Shown: positions 34,340 to 46,240 of the stretch, in pieces
How the letters are laid out: the number at the start of each line of letters is the position of its first letter
Numbering within the stretch: position 1 is the first letter of the stretch
Source: Castanea sativa
Taxonomy: Eukaryota > Streptophyta > Magnoliopsida > Fagales > Fagaceae
Direction: 5' to 3'
DNA length: 64,000 nt
Assembly (NCBI RefSeq): GCF_040712315.1
Contig: NC_134023.1
Coordinates: 69,848,757-69,912,756 of the forward strand
The notes under the pieces: generated by a model
The model's input: only the letters and a program-made list of their open reading frames with translations
The model's database searches: none
Told to the model about the DNA's origin: nothing
Position numbers and translations under genes: made by a program

Positions 34340-35220
34340 TAAAACCTTTCTCAAATTATAATATATGTTCTAAACCAAGAAATTGCTATTTCAAGAGGAA
34401 AGAATTACTAGTCTTTTAGTTTATGTTTTGAATTGATTTTTTTTTTTTGGAAACTGAATTGATTTTTTTTTTTTGGAAACTAAACTGAATTGAAAATTAT
34501 TATATGTACTTAAAACATTTATTTATTTTAAAGTAAGAGTAGTTAAAGTATTTATATTAGAATAATGCTAGAGATACAAACTATTTTATAAAAACTGATA
34601 AAAATTGCTGATGTGGTGAGTGATTATTAGTAAATGAAAAAGTGATATTAATTGTGGATTTAGATGAAAACTAATAAAAGGTTGGCTATATCAACATTTT
34701 ATAAAATTGTTGTAAAATAGTATGTAGCAGTAGCATTACTCATCATATCAGATCAAATCTTAGATTTTCAAAATGGCAATTGCACACAGTTTATTGAATT
34801 TTTTTTATGCATTTATGGCATGTCACTTTTATTTCTTTGTCTTACCAACAAGTAATTTTTAGATATTTTTAGAGTACAAAAAATGATGTTTCTTCCTCTT
34901 ACATTCATGAGAAGGAAACATAATTTATTCATATTATGAGAGTATCGAGAATTTTCCCTTACGAATTGCCACCATTTTTGTACTTTCAGTGTCCTTAAAT
35001 GCATTTCCAGGAAAAAGAGAAAATTAGTTTTAATGTTCTAGACTTCTAGTGCAACCCAAGCCAAGTCCTTGCCCAACACATGATGCACATTCATACATGA
35101 CACCCTCCGTGACTGATATTTCTACGTTGAATTATTTTTTTAATTTATTATGGGATTTACGGTGACTTCTAAGGTAGCTTCTCTAATTTAGAAAGTTCAA
35201 TTTGGACCGTTTCAACATGT
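34340..35220. repeat. Direct repeat with 36230-36660
   Basis: Both copies contain GTTCTAAACC(A/G)AGAAATTG, CTAGTTTATGTTTTGAATTG with one mismatch, AAGTAAGAGTAGTTAAAGTA, TGGCAATTGCACAC, CCCAACACATGATGCACATT and AAGGTAGCTTCTCTAATT in the same order. This copy is longer partly because of a MITE at 34560-34748. Confidence 0.85.
34560..34748. mobile_element. MITE nested in the direct repeat
   Basis: The ends are inverted: AATGCTAGAGATACAAACTA on the left and TAGTATGTAGCAGTAGCATT on the right. The other copy of the direct repeat passes straight from TATTCATATTA to TTTCAAATCTTAG (about 36379-36400). The MITE therefore arrived after that duplication or was lost from one copy. Confidence 0.75.
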
Positions 35221-35639
35221 ATAGTTATTTCTTGATGTGATAGTCTTGATTTTTTTGCGGAGTTTGAAAAATTAATTAATGGCTAAAAAACTTGTACATT
35301 TTCTAGTCTTGTTCGTTAAGGCAAGACTGACTTTGCATCCCTCACTTATTGTTTTTTTGTTTTGTTTTGTTTTTGTTTAAAATTCCTCATTCAATCATGA
35401 TTCGGGTCCACTTTTCTCATGCAATTTGGGTTTTGTGGAATTCATCTTGCGCCGTATTTGGTGACCATCGGGTTAGATTCTTGGCCACTTTCCTTTAATT
35501 ACTTACATTCCAACGGGTTAGATTTTTGATTAATTAAGGTTATTTAATTTTCATTCCATTCTTTTTCATTTATTTTTCTTAGCATTTCATCTAAACCTTT
35601 CAAGAGGATTTTTTTTTTTTTTTGAGAAAAGAAAGAGGG

Positions 35640-36093
35640 ACTTGCGTATAGTAGTCATTGTCCTACGCTCCACGGTAATGGAAATTACAATGCAGTAATA
35701 GACAATGCAGTAATATAAATATTTTCATTTCTAAATGATGAAGATCCATCCATTCCTTGAAAAGGATCAAAACTTTGGAGTGTCTGTTGTGTGTGAAGAT
35801 CTTTTTGTCAGCTTTGGGCGATACCAGCTTTATAAAGTGAGATCTTTTTGCCACATGAACATGAAGCACAACTGGTTTTTCATATGAATCGTATCCCCTT
35901 GAATTCGAGGACAACAAGTGATGCTTTAATTTGGGCAGCGTGGCCAATTTACAGTCGACAAAAGTGCTTATAATTTGTTGATGGAGGATTGGTGCTGAAA
36001 CACAACGATGCATTGAAAAAAAATTCTGTGGTGTGCATTGACAGCTATGTGGCAACCAAAAGAAAGCAATATGTGTCCAAGAGCTCAAGTGTT
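35640..36093. other. Unique segment between repeat copies, unrecognised frame
   Basis: A 141-residue frame is open on the minus strand (36088-35663; contains HLLSSNSRGYDSYEKP and KEWMDLHHLEMK). It is the longest unassigned frame in the region, but I see no family motif and no neighbouring exon. It may be a gene fragment or chance. Confidence 0.2.
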
Positions 36094-36660
36094 CGTAGCA
36101 AAACCTTTTTCTTATAATTTTATCTTTTGAAAGGGAATAAATACAAATTTAAAATGTCACGTTTTAAAGATTTTAGATGGTTAAGAAGCTATTAATTAGA
36201 GGAATCCAAATGTTACTCACATTAATACGGAGGAAAGAATTATTATAATATTTGTTCTAAACCGAGAAATTGATATTTGATGAGGAAAAAATTACTAGTC
36301 TTCTAGTTTATGTTTTGAATTGAAAATTATTATATGTACTTAAAATGTTTATTAATTTTAAAGTAAGAGTAGTTAAAGTATTCATATTATTTCAAATCTT
36401 AGATTTTCACCTAGTAAAAAAAATCTTAGATTTTCAAAATGGCAATTGCACACGGTTTACTGACTTTTTTTTTTTATTATGCATTTATGGCATGTCACTT
36501 TTATTTCTTTGTATTACTTACCCAACACATGATGCACATTTGACATACATGACACCCTCCGTGGCTGATATTTCTATGTTGAATTATTTTTTTTAATTTA
36601 TTATGGGGTCTATGTTGATTTTTAAGGTAGCTTCTCTAATTCAGAAAGTTCAATTTGGCT
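36094..36660. repeat. Second copy of the kinase upstream repeats
   Basis: 36094-36230 is the inverted copy of 34080-34256. 36230-36660 is the direct copy of 34340-35220. The switch of orientation at about 36230 marks a rearrangement joint. Confidence 0.8.
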
Positions 36661-36988
36661 CGTGTCATTGTTCTTTCTTTTCCATGGTGCCTTAGATACT
36701 CCCAGAGTGCAACTCACATACCTTGAAAAGGAAAAAAATAATTTTCTTCTTTGGTTTCACCAATCCACGGTTGATTTTAATAAGAAGTCACATAATCTTT
36801 CCCATAATTAAAATATAAAGATATGAGCATGTGGCTTGAAATCATCACATAACAAATTGGCATTTCCTTTAAGCAATTGCTTCAAATCAGGTTGTTTAAC
36901 AATGACCTTAAAAGTTAAAACACTTTAAGAATACTTGCAACCAAATCACGAATCAATTTCAAGACTTGACTTATACGTTTATATAATT

Positions 36989-37722
36989 GCCCATATCGAC
37001 CTGCATGTACTAGAACCTACACTGCATTTTCACACCAAACTGTCAGCTTTATTCGGATTTTAAAGTGGGGAAGTGTGCAGTGAATACATTCCAAGCACGT
37101 TCTATTTATTTGTGAAAGGGCATGAAGAGTACTACCAACTATCAAAACTTTACGGACCATTTTGAATTGTGATTGAGCATGAAATATAGACAATAAAGTA
37201 CCCTTATATTTGCATGTTTAGTCTTATTTTTATGCTATTTTGTGGTTGATTATAGTTTATCTTTGTTTTACAGGTAAGAAAGGATTTAAATGCTAATGAT
37301 AATTGGAGAAGAAAAAATGTGATTAAGTCATCACCCTTCATAATAATAATAAAATAAATAAATAAAAGTTTGTTCAGCAAATTGGGTTTTGATCTGAGAT
37401 GTTATTTTAGGCTTCTTTTTGTACCAATTTTGCAACTTGAATGACACTTTTTGTACGCATTTTGCAACTTGAAATCCGTAACGCCCAGTTTGAAGATATT
37501 TGGATTGCAATAGGGATACATTTGACTTGAAGTATTTGGACCACATCTCAGTATGGATTTGAGCCCAGCCCAATCCATCCACTGATTTTTTTTTTGAAAG
37601 AGCCCAATTAACTTGTCATTGAAGTCCAATTTTGTTTTTAAGGGTAAGCAGACATTATGAGAAAGTAAAATGTCAATGGACTGCATAAGTGTAGGTTCTA
37701 TTACATGCAGGTCGATCTGGGC
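36989..37722. mobile_element. 734-bp element with long terminal inverted repeats
   Basis: The left end has GCCCATATCGACCTGCATGT followed by a TAGAACCTACACT-type stretch. The right end is its complement (AGTGTAGGTTCTATTACATG, then CAGGTCGATCTGGGC). The repeats span about 35 bp with two mismatches. The interior has frames of 83 and 94 residues on the minus strand that are not recognised. No clear target duplication was found. Confidence 0.75.
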
Positions 37723-38267
37723 CTAATCGTATCAACCCTATAAAATGTAAAATGTTTTGTTGATCTTGATTTGGCATGTCTCATGTATATGATGGGGTTG
37801 ACCTAGGAGAGAGAGAGAGGGGAAGATAAACATTAGCGGGATGATCTGGTTGAAAGGAACATAGGTAGAGGAAGAAAGATTATAACGGTGTACTTCATTT
37901 TGGTTGGAGAGGAACACCGAAACAGATGAAGAAAAAATCAGAGGGTAAAAATAATAAATAAAGAACAAAATAATATTTTCAAAACAAGAGTACTGGGTCT
38001 TCTAAGCTAAGGGTTATTTTTTCTTTTTTATTTATTTATTATAAATTTTAGGTCGAAATGGCAAATCAAGTAGTAGTCTTATGTAGTCTAAAACTAATAT
38101 TTTATTTTGACTGTTAATCATATCAGCATTTTTCATCCACTGCATAACAGGAATGATTATTTTGACACAATACCAAAATGTTAAGGACCATATTGACACA
38201 TTTGAAAAGTTAAGAACTAAATTGACATTTAGTGTAAAAATTAGGGACCAAATATGAAGTTTACCTT

Positions 38268-38655
38268 AAAAATTATTAACACAGTGGGCTTTAATTGAAA
38301 TTCTATTTTCAAAGTTTCAGGAAGTTTAAACAGATTACACTGATTAATTATAATCTTATATTCTAAAGTTTAAAAACGTAGTTTGTCATCTGCTTCCTTA
38401 ACTGCAAAAGTTCACTCTTTGCTGCTGTTGAGTATTAGAAGTTAGATCTATATGAATACCCCTACAAACCTACACTGAGGCCTCACTAAACAACTTTGCA
38501 AATAGCAGCGAAAGACAAATTTACAGACAACGCTAGAACCACGCAACTTTCTTCTCTTGAATTTAGACAGAAAAATCAAATTAAAAAAAAAAAAAAAAAA
38601 GTTGAGATGAATGCAGTTGCTTAACAGAGTTTTAACTTATTCCAATTCAAAGTAT
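38268..38655. repeat. Dispersed duplicate, copy 1 (partner 45893-46240)
   Basis: It shares ACGTAGTTTGTCATCTGCTT, CTCTTTGCTGCTGTTGAGTA, TAGAAGTTAG, ACTTTCTTCTCTTGA and CAGAGTTTTAACTTATTCCA with 45893-46240 in the same order. It has no open frame and is possibly a copied promoter or leader of an absent gene. The LTR-element remnant begins directly after it. Confidence 0.8.
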
Positions 38656-40256
38656 AGAACATTATATAAAGCAAGAGATGTGGAATAATTCCTCCATAAG
38701 AATGATAGCTAAAAAAATAACAAAAGTGAGTGGAAGAAATTTTTTTCCTTGAATAAGAAAGTTGGTTCTCCCTCCATCCTTCACTTCTTGGATGGCTTTA
38801 GTAGGTAGGAGCGATTTCATCACATGATTTGGAGCACCTCCAACGCTCAAAGAGCTAAGGATAGAACCTTTTTCAGCCCTAGTTCACCATGCTCTTCTTG
38901 CGCATCAAAGTATCATAAGTTTTTTCTTGGAACGACAAGTTGGTGTGAGAAACATCATCTTTTTGCTGGTTTTGCATCTTCAAATACATGACATCTCTTG
39001 TTTCTGCTGCTTGACTCTCCAGTGGAGTCGCCAAAATGTTGGGGACGTTTTGCGACAAGGGCCAAAAATGTGAGAATGACTCAAATCTCCCCTTGGATTC
39101 TTTAGAAGAGTTTATTGTGGAGAATCAAGCCCAAAATTCCAAATGTATAATGAACAAAAGGCTAATGGTGCTTTTACAAGAGAAAATCAAAATGATAAAA
39201 ACAAAAGTGTAGAAAAAGTATAAAAACATAACAGATCCGAAACTTTGACCCATAGTCACCGAGAAGAGGAAAATGAGGGAGGTTATGAGGAAGAGAGGGA
39301 AGGTTCCCCTGTACCCATATTTCCACCCCAAAGGTTCAGAATTGTGAGAATGTTTCTTGGCTCAGTGGGTTTTTTCTCTGCTCAGTGGGTTTTTTCTCTC
39401 AAGTGTCATCTCTATGGGGAAAACATGGTTCAACAGGTCTGAAACTTCGACCCACAATCACCGAGAAGAGGAAATTGAGAGAGGTTGTGAGGAAGAGAGG
39501 GAAGGCTCCCCTGTACCCATATTTCCACCCCTAAGGTTCAGAATTGTGAGATTGTTGACTGGATGAATGAGTTTTTTCTCTGAAGTTTCAAGTCTCTAGG
39601 TAGAACGTGGTTGCTTTATTTATGAGTTGAAGAGAGAGTTTTATAGAGTTTGGGGTGTTGCTCTTGACTAGTTTTTGAGTAGTGGAAGATGCTTTTATCT
39701 CCTATGATACTATTTTGGTGTTTTGGCTTGGGTTGCTTTTGTTTAGGGAAGAGTTTGGTATGCTTTTAGCATGATTTTGGAAATAAAGTGGGTTTTCTTT
39801 AATTGGTTGCCTTTGGTCAGAAATTTCAGACCATTAGGAGGCTCATCTAAGTGAGGGTTAGCAGATGGAGTTGGCCAATGGGAGCCAACTATGTTTAAAG
39901 GGGAAAAAAAAAAAAAAAGGTTTGGGCAGAAACTTTGGACCATAGTCACCCAGAGCATAAAAGCTGTTTTGAGGTGAAAATTTTGGATACAAGATCTCCT
40001 CCATGAGCCTGAGGTGCTACCAGTGTCCCTTACCCACTTGGTACCTCACATGGGCAAGGCTCATGCAAAAAGTCCAAATGGAACCGACCCGTACCCTCCA
40101 AACCACACTTCCTCAATTTCTCCCAATAAGTCGCATAGGCTTGGACCATGCTTAAAAGAATAAAATATAATATAATATATGAATTGAGCCCATAAGGAAG
40201 TCGGGCTTGGTTGAATCGGGCTTGTAGAAAATGTGTCGCAAAAACGAGTATCAACA
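38656..40256 (-). mobile_element. LTR retroelement remnant: one LTR plus start of the interior
   Basis: 39037-40256 is an LTR (TGTTGGGGACG ... GAGTATCAACA) related to the solo LTR at 8945-9954. Reading on the minus strand, the LTR is followed by TTT and TGGCGACTCCACTGGAGA. This matches the primer-binding-site style of Tat/Ogre-type Ty3 elements, so the interior runs towards 38656 and then stops. The LTR is about 210 bp longer than its relative because a segment is tandemly duplicated inside it (about 39236-39440 and 39441-39560, both with GAGAAGAGGAAA and CTGTACCCATATTTCCACCC). The far LTR and all genes are missing. Confidence 0.75.
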
Positions 40257-40261
40257 ACAAC

Positions 40262-40730
40262 CAAACACTATAAAATGAAAAATATTTTCCTACAAATATT
40301 TTACTTGTAAAATATTTTACTTCTATAAATATTTTACATCAAAATAAACGGAGCGTAAAATACAAAAAAATTAATTAGAAATTTTATATCTCAAAATGTA
40401 ATAAGAAAGGGGTTTTAGCCAAAAAAATTTAATATAGAAAGTCAAATATATATCATTTAATTAATATTTAAAAAATCCACCTAAATATATTCCTAATCTC
40501 AATTCTCAAACTAAATCCAGTCAGTCCTGAAATGTATTATTTTTTTAATTTAATTTTGTTCTTGATTTATATTATATATTATATAATTTGAAAGGTATAT
40601 ATACTATATAGTACAATACTATTTTAAGATAGTATACTCTTAGTCATAGATACAAGAAACAATAATATTTTTTCAAATCTTAACTACCAAATAAATGCTA
40701 AACAACAAAAATTAATTAAGAAGTTTTAAT
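40262..40730. other. AT-rich spacer with AAATATTTTAC repeats
   Basis: 40262-40365 has several AAATATTTTAC-type words between CCAAACAC and AAACGGAGCG and could be a MITE fragment. Nothing else was recognised. Confidence 0.4.
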
Positions 40731-41430
40731 TTAGGGTGTGTTTATTTGGATGTGAAACAAAGTAGATGGAAAATTTTGGAGAGAAAATGGGAAGAAATTT
40801 TTTTTTTAAAGTGTGTTTGGTTGGGTGAAGAGAAAGGAAAATAAATGATGGGGCCCAGGTATATTTTCTTCCCGGACCTACCAAAAAGTTTTCTCTCCAA
40901 AATGGAGAGAAAAATAAGTGAGGATAAATTTTTTCTTGATTGACAAAAATACCCATGTGCACATGGGCTTCTTCAAGTTTTCGTTCTTTTTTTTTTTCTT
41001 CTCCCCTTGATAGTCATTGCCTTTTTTTTTTCTTTTCTTTTGATTTTCTAGGGCCTGGGTGTGTGCTTCTTCTTTTTTTTTCCCCCTTTTCTAGGCAATA
41101 ATGTTGCTCTTTTTTTCTGTTATTTTTTTTCCCTAAGGCCTGAGTGGGGTAGTTGTTTTTTTAAAACTAGACGTGATTTTTTTTTTGGACATGATTTATA
41201 TATTTTTAATAAATTTGGGTGATTACTCTTTGTTTTTTTTGTTGTTATTTGTCACTTTTTTATTTTAATTGGACATTATTCTTTAACAAGGGTATATGAG
41301 TATATTTACTTAAATTCTTTTTTTTTTTTCATCTCTCCACTTTTCCACTTCTAACCAAATAAAAAGGAAAGAAAATAATATTATTTCTAATATCCCACTT
41401 TTCCACTCCTCCAACCAAACGGACCCTTAA
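40731..41430. mobile_element. 700-bp TIR element
   Basis: The ends are TTAGGGTGTGTTTATTTGG and CCAACCAAACGGACCCTTAA, imperfect inverted repeats. The interior is rich in T tracts, with TTTCTCTCCAAAATGGAGAG and CCCATGTGCACATGGGC. There is no coding capacity. Target duplication is unclear. Confidence 0.5.
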
Positions 41431-41599
41431 GATAGCAGTGTTAAAGAGACATCTTAAGGTATTCAAAAGTATTCACATTGGATAGGCATCCATGCATTCT
41501 TGACGCTAATGTAACTAGTTTGACATTTTCCAAACAATTTTTTGTTATTATTACATATCCGAAGAAGACTCAGACCAAGAAAAAAGACATTGGATCTTT

Positions 41600-42060
41600 A
41601 TTACAAGATTTAAAACCAAGTTTAAAACCAACCAAACATTTTCTTCTATAAAGGTTGTCGTGGATTTCTTTCTAACTCATGAACCCAAAAACCTGTGCAA
41701 TGGTTTCTTCAACACTTCCTCATTGTTGTTTTCTCTTGCTTATATATACTTCTGCTTCTTCCTCTCCTTCCCACTGTTTTCACCTACACCACAGATGACC
41801 GTAACATACAGCAACGAACTGGTCAACACTCAGTTATTTAAAACGTAACCTATTATCATATATCTCAAATGCTTACCTTTCAACTGAGAGTGATTATACG
41901 TACAATGAAGGACTTGGGGGCACAAAAACTTCAATTTCATCCTCAAGCATTTGTGTGATCGTTTTCTTGAATACACCAAATTGCCACAATTACAAGCCTC
42001 TCTAGCCTCTTCATGTCACTGCTTGCTTGCTCATCGTTTTCTATCAACTTAACTAATATT
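41600..42060. pseudogene. Receptor-kinase fragments joined head to tail in opposite strands
   Basis: About 41600-41815 on the plus strand is the promoter edge and signal-peptide start of the lectin receptor kinase (ATGGTTTCTTCAACACTTCC, then TCCTCTCCTTCCCACTGTTT), out of frame after about 20 codons. About 41880-42055 is the 3' end of the same gene in the minus orientation (CTTGGGGGCACAAAAACTTC, CTCAAGCATTTGTGTGA). Everything between is gone. Confidence 0.85.
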
Positions 42061-42364
42061 TTTTTTTTAGTGAATTAATGAATTTCATTGATACGGCACC
42101 ATTTTGCCATAGATTTTCTAAAGGATTTAATGAAACGGTGTCGCAGCACTTAAGTGCAATGAGCTTAGTAGTTTGTTATAAAAAATTGAACACGTGTGGT
42201 ATTACTCTTATTGGCAATTAAGTGTGACGAACTTTCCCAATAATCCTGAAATTAGTTTCAGAGTTTTCTTCTTCTTCAATTAGAACGTATATAAACAAAT
42301 AAATAACACTAAAAAAAAATGTATATAAATAGCTAGTCTTTGTAATCTATTCTTACAACTGTTT

Positions 42365-42550
42365 GGAATTTCCTTATTTTGTTGAATCTAAATTTTTTTT
42401 ATTGAAAGTACTATAGATAAAGGTAAAAATTAGATGAAATAGTACAGTGGGACTCATGAGTAATATCAAAAAATAAAGTAGGACCCACAAAAAGTAGCAA
42501 AAATAAATTGAATAGTAAAATAAGCTAGTAAAAAATAAGCTATCCAAATG
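42365..42550. mobile_element. MITE of the 958-1234 family
   Basis: It contains GGTAAAAATTAGATGAAATA, GTACAGTGGGACTCATGAG and TTGAATAGTAAAATAAGCTA between TTTGGAATTTCC and CTATCCAAATG ends. It sits directly before the hAT-type element. Confidence 0.6.
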
Positions 42551-42569
42551 AATATCTCTCTTTTCATTC

Positions 42570-43130
42570 TAGGGCTGTCCAAAGACTCGGCCAACCCGAC
42601 CCACCCGCCGCCACTGACCAAACCCGACCCTCCGCCGACCGAACCGACTTCTCCGGTGGTCGGCAAGGGGTTTGTTCCTCCAAAAACCCGAGTTTGGCGG
42701 GTCGGACGTCGGTTTTCCTTCTCCAAAATCCGATCAAAACCGATCCGACCGATCCACAAGATTACCGGCGATATTTGGTAGATTGGGTGAGACCTAGAGC
42801 ATTTTTGTCAAGATCTCGGCGAGATTTCACCGGATCTAGCCAAGATCTTGCCGAAAACGGCCTAGATTAGGCTGGATCTGGAGAAACCTCAAATATTTTG
42901 GCCGGATTTTCTTCGTTTTCATGCCAATTTTCGCCATTTTCACGCTGGTTTTCGCCGTTTTCTGGATTTTCGGCCCCGACCGACTCATCCGCCGCCCTCT
43001 GATGGTCTGATCCGCCCGATCCGTTCACTCCGGCGGTCGGTGACAGGTGCATTTTTTTGTCACCCGATTCTGGCAGGTCGGTTTCGGGTTGGGTACAAAC
43101 CCGACCCGGACAAACCCATGGACAGCCCTA
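42570..43130. mobile_element. Non-autonomous hAT element, GC-rich
   Basis: Perfect 12-bp terminal inverted repeats, TAGGGCTGTCCA ... TGGACAGCCCTA, lie inside a perfect 8-bp target duplication, TTTCATTC, at 42562-42569 and 43131-43138. Both features fit the hAT superfamily. The 561-bp body is strikingly GC-rich, with CCCGACCC motifs near each end that could be transposase-binding repeats. There is no transposase. Confidence 0.93.
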
Positions 43131-43139
43131 TTTCATTCA

Positions 43140-45890
43140 ATAAAACTGTGAGGTTTATTTTTGTAGAGATTCTTCATGTGTTTAGAGGTACCAATAAATT
43201 TGTTCAACATTAATAATATCTTTTTTTTTTCTTTTTCTTTTATTTTTCTTTATTTGAGAAGAAACATTAATAGTATCTAGGTGTCTCAAATGATGAAGCA
43301 TTGATGACTTTAATAGCGAATTATCCAGTTCCTAGTTCTCTCACAATATTATTGCCCAATTAATGTTCAAAGCCTGCCCCAAATACAATGAATGTCAAAT
43401 TAAACTTGCTAGTTGCTACAGGTCATGTACCAACTGAATCGTAATGATTCCAACACCATGCATAATATAAAGCACAGTGAGACTAAAATTATACGCTCAT
43501 GAACACATATTCAGTCTCTTCAATATGTAAATCCTTTACATGCGACTCAGAAAGGCCATGCACAAATTAATTAAGGGAAAAAATGGGATCGTCTCACTTT
43601 TCTTTCATCAAGGGGGTTAGAATATGACATCAATCGCATGAGGTATAATCATGTGAGAGTATGGGTTCAATTTATGCGTACATTAATTCGTCAAATTTAT
43701 GTTAAAATACATCTTAACATTAACACTCATTATAAGCGCAAAATATAATTGGTGCAAACACAAAGAAATTGGAAGTAGAACAAGAGAAACTGAATAGACA
43801 CACTTCTGGATAAATCTTATTTGAGATAATTACACAACAAAATTTTGGCTGTGGCATGATGCTCACCCTCTTTAAAATGAGATTCAAACCCTCGATTGGC
43901 CGGTATAGACCTTCTCTGACTTGTCTCTCCAAGATACAACAGTCCAAGAAATGCCATATGGCTTGAACAACTTCTAAACAAAGTATTAAAGCTCAAAGAT
44001 GGTATTTTTCACCTCAACATTGACCACAATTTGGTTATTGAACCATGATTTGGTTCTTGGGTTTGGGCAGTGGCGGCTCTAAAATTTTTTTTCAAGGTAA
44101 TAATTACGAAACTTAAATTATACAAAATATAATTAGAAAATAACTTCATATATTGACAAAAAAAAGCACAAATACATAAAAGTTTTATAGTTTTCTTCTA
44201 TAAGTTTTCATATTTTAAAACTGTTGCACAATAATCTTATTACCAATATTGCAAGCTACATCTCTTTTAATGTACTCAACCAAGCAATTATTCATCCATT
44301 GATCTCTCATTCGATTGGGCAGCTCATTCTTTTATTTAATAAATCAACTCAATTTAGTAGTCATACATTGTATTAAGAAGAATTTTTGTTGTGTTCATAG
44401 ATTAGTTTAATAAGAATTCAAGTCAACAATTCAATAAATAAAATAAAAATTGTCTTTCACCGCCTCAAAATTTAGTCTTTAAGCTTTTTTAAAGACCATA
44501 GTTCCATCGGTCTGACTGACCCATGTCCCACAACACAACCACGCAAATTAATTATTCATATTTCGTAAAACTAGACAAACACTTGTTATAATTAAAATAC
44601 TATGCGCATCTGGTGTTGTTTGGTTACAATAATTAATACCAAAACTCAGGGATGCTATAATCTTATTCAATATTTTTTTATTAGAAGTAAATTTTGACAA
44701 ATTCATCATTGGATGCTATAATCTTCTTCTTAATCGCTATGTTATCAATAAATTATTTAAATTGTACATTTTTAAGTTTTTATCACAATAAAGTTATTAT
44801 CAAGTTTAAGTTAGATTATAAGTTATATAATCTGATGAATTAAGCAGGTTTGTTTGAATAGGTCCATTGGCCTTTCATGTCAACCCCATAGGTTTGGAAG
44901 GCCCATGACCTAAGATCCAATACCCATCACCTAGGAGGAGTTAATTTTCTAGGCCCCTTTAGAAATTAAAGTTTATAGAGTGAGCACATTCTGACTTTGA
45001 AGTTTTAAAGTTTCAAATGAGCATTATTGGTTCTTAATGTTTCTGAAATAATTAAGGATCATTCTGTTAATAGATATTATTCTCATTTTCTATGTGGCTG
45101 ATTGAACAATGCCATAATATTTAGTCATTTAATAACGACATGATGATAATTTTAATATTAACAAATTGCACATTAAAAAGCACAAGACCTATGGAAGATC
45201 GAAGATCAAAGCCAAACCCGCTTGAAATGGCTTTTCTTCAAATCAAAACCGAGCTAAAATTTCCATTAAAAAAAAAAAAATCAAGCTAAACTAATGACTT
45301 TAGGGACCAATTAAAATTATTTGAAATTTCAAGAATGAAAGTCTAACCATGTATTTTGGCCATTTTTTAAAAGAAAATTCAAGGCAATAATCTACTTTAT
45401 ATCCTATTACTTTCGCCCATTGTTATTTTAGTCCATTAACTTTTATCAATTGTCATCTTAATCCACAATGTTTAAATACTGTCATTTCAGTTCATTAACT
45501 TTGAATAATTGTCATTTTAGTCCGTTGAATTTAAATATTTTCAGTTTTTGGGTTTAGATAAATTAATAAAATAATCATTTGTAACGATAACCTGGTGTGT
45601 GTGGAATTGGAAATGCATATGTCCGATATAATAGTTAAATACTCAAAGAAGTTTAGATACCAATTTTATTTATAAAAAAAAAAAATTTATTTTCCTGAAA
45701 TTGCATATTGATAATATGAATTACCTATGATTGTAGTGATCAACAAGGAGAAGCAAAGTTATATGATTTCTCGTTTGTCTATTCATCCCAGCCTAACCAT
45801 ATAATACTAGAGGAATTTAAAAAAAAAAAATTACTTCCTGTATGTGTGGATACAACTTTAAACTTTGAAGGTGTGTAACATGCATTTTAG
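43140..45890. other. Gene-poor stretch
   Basis: No gene was recognised. At 45410-45545 a repeat of about 40 bp (GTCATTTTAGTCC(A/G)TT, then TTAACTTT) occurs several times. 43640-43690 and 43860-43900 have weak tRNA-B-box-like words (GGGTTCAATTT; GATTCAAACCC on the opposite strand), too poor to call. Confidence 0.5.
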
Positions 45891-45892
45891 CC

Positions 45893-46240
45893 TAATAATT
45901 ATTAACAGAGTGGGTTTTGATTGAAATTCTATTTTCTAAGTTTCAGGACTACACTGATTAATTATAATACTATAACCAAAAGTTTGAAAACGTAGTTTGT
46001 CATCTGCTTCCTTAACTGCAAAAGTACACTCTTTGCTGCTGTTGAGTATTAGAAGTTAGGGTTAGATCTGTATGAATAACCCTACAAAGCTACACCGAGG
46101 CTTTGACGCTTTGTTTTGTCTTTTCAAATAGCAGCGCCAGAAGCACGCCACTTTCTTCTCTTGATTTTAGACAGAAAAATCACATTAAAAAAGACATTTA
46201 TGGATACTTGGAGGTTACAGAGTTTTAACTTATTCCAATT
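45893..46240. repeat. Dispersed duplicate, copy 2 (partner 38268-38655)
   Basis: It has the same ordered blocks as 38268-38655. Sequence downstream differs in the two copies, because an LTR element abuts copy 1. It has no frame. Confidence 0.8.

Noticed and set aside
37331..37686. Two overlapping frames of 83 and 94 residues
   Set aside because: They lie inside the inverted-repeat element with no recognisable domain or conserved motif. I kept them only as a note under that element.
39245..39566. Glu/Arg-rich frames repeated twice
   Set aside because: They are inside an LTR and repeat because of the LTR's internal duplication.
42466..42781. Overlapping 97- and 77-residue frames on opposite strands
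   Set aside because: They lie mainly in the GC-rich hAT element, where stops are rare. No protein family is visible.
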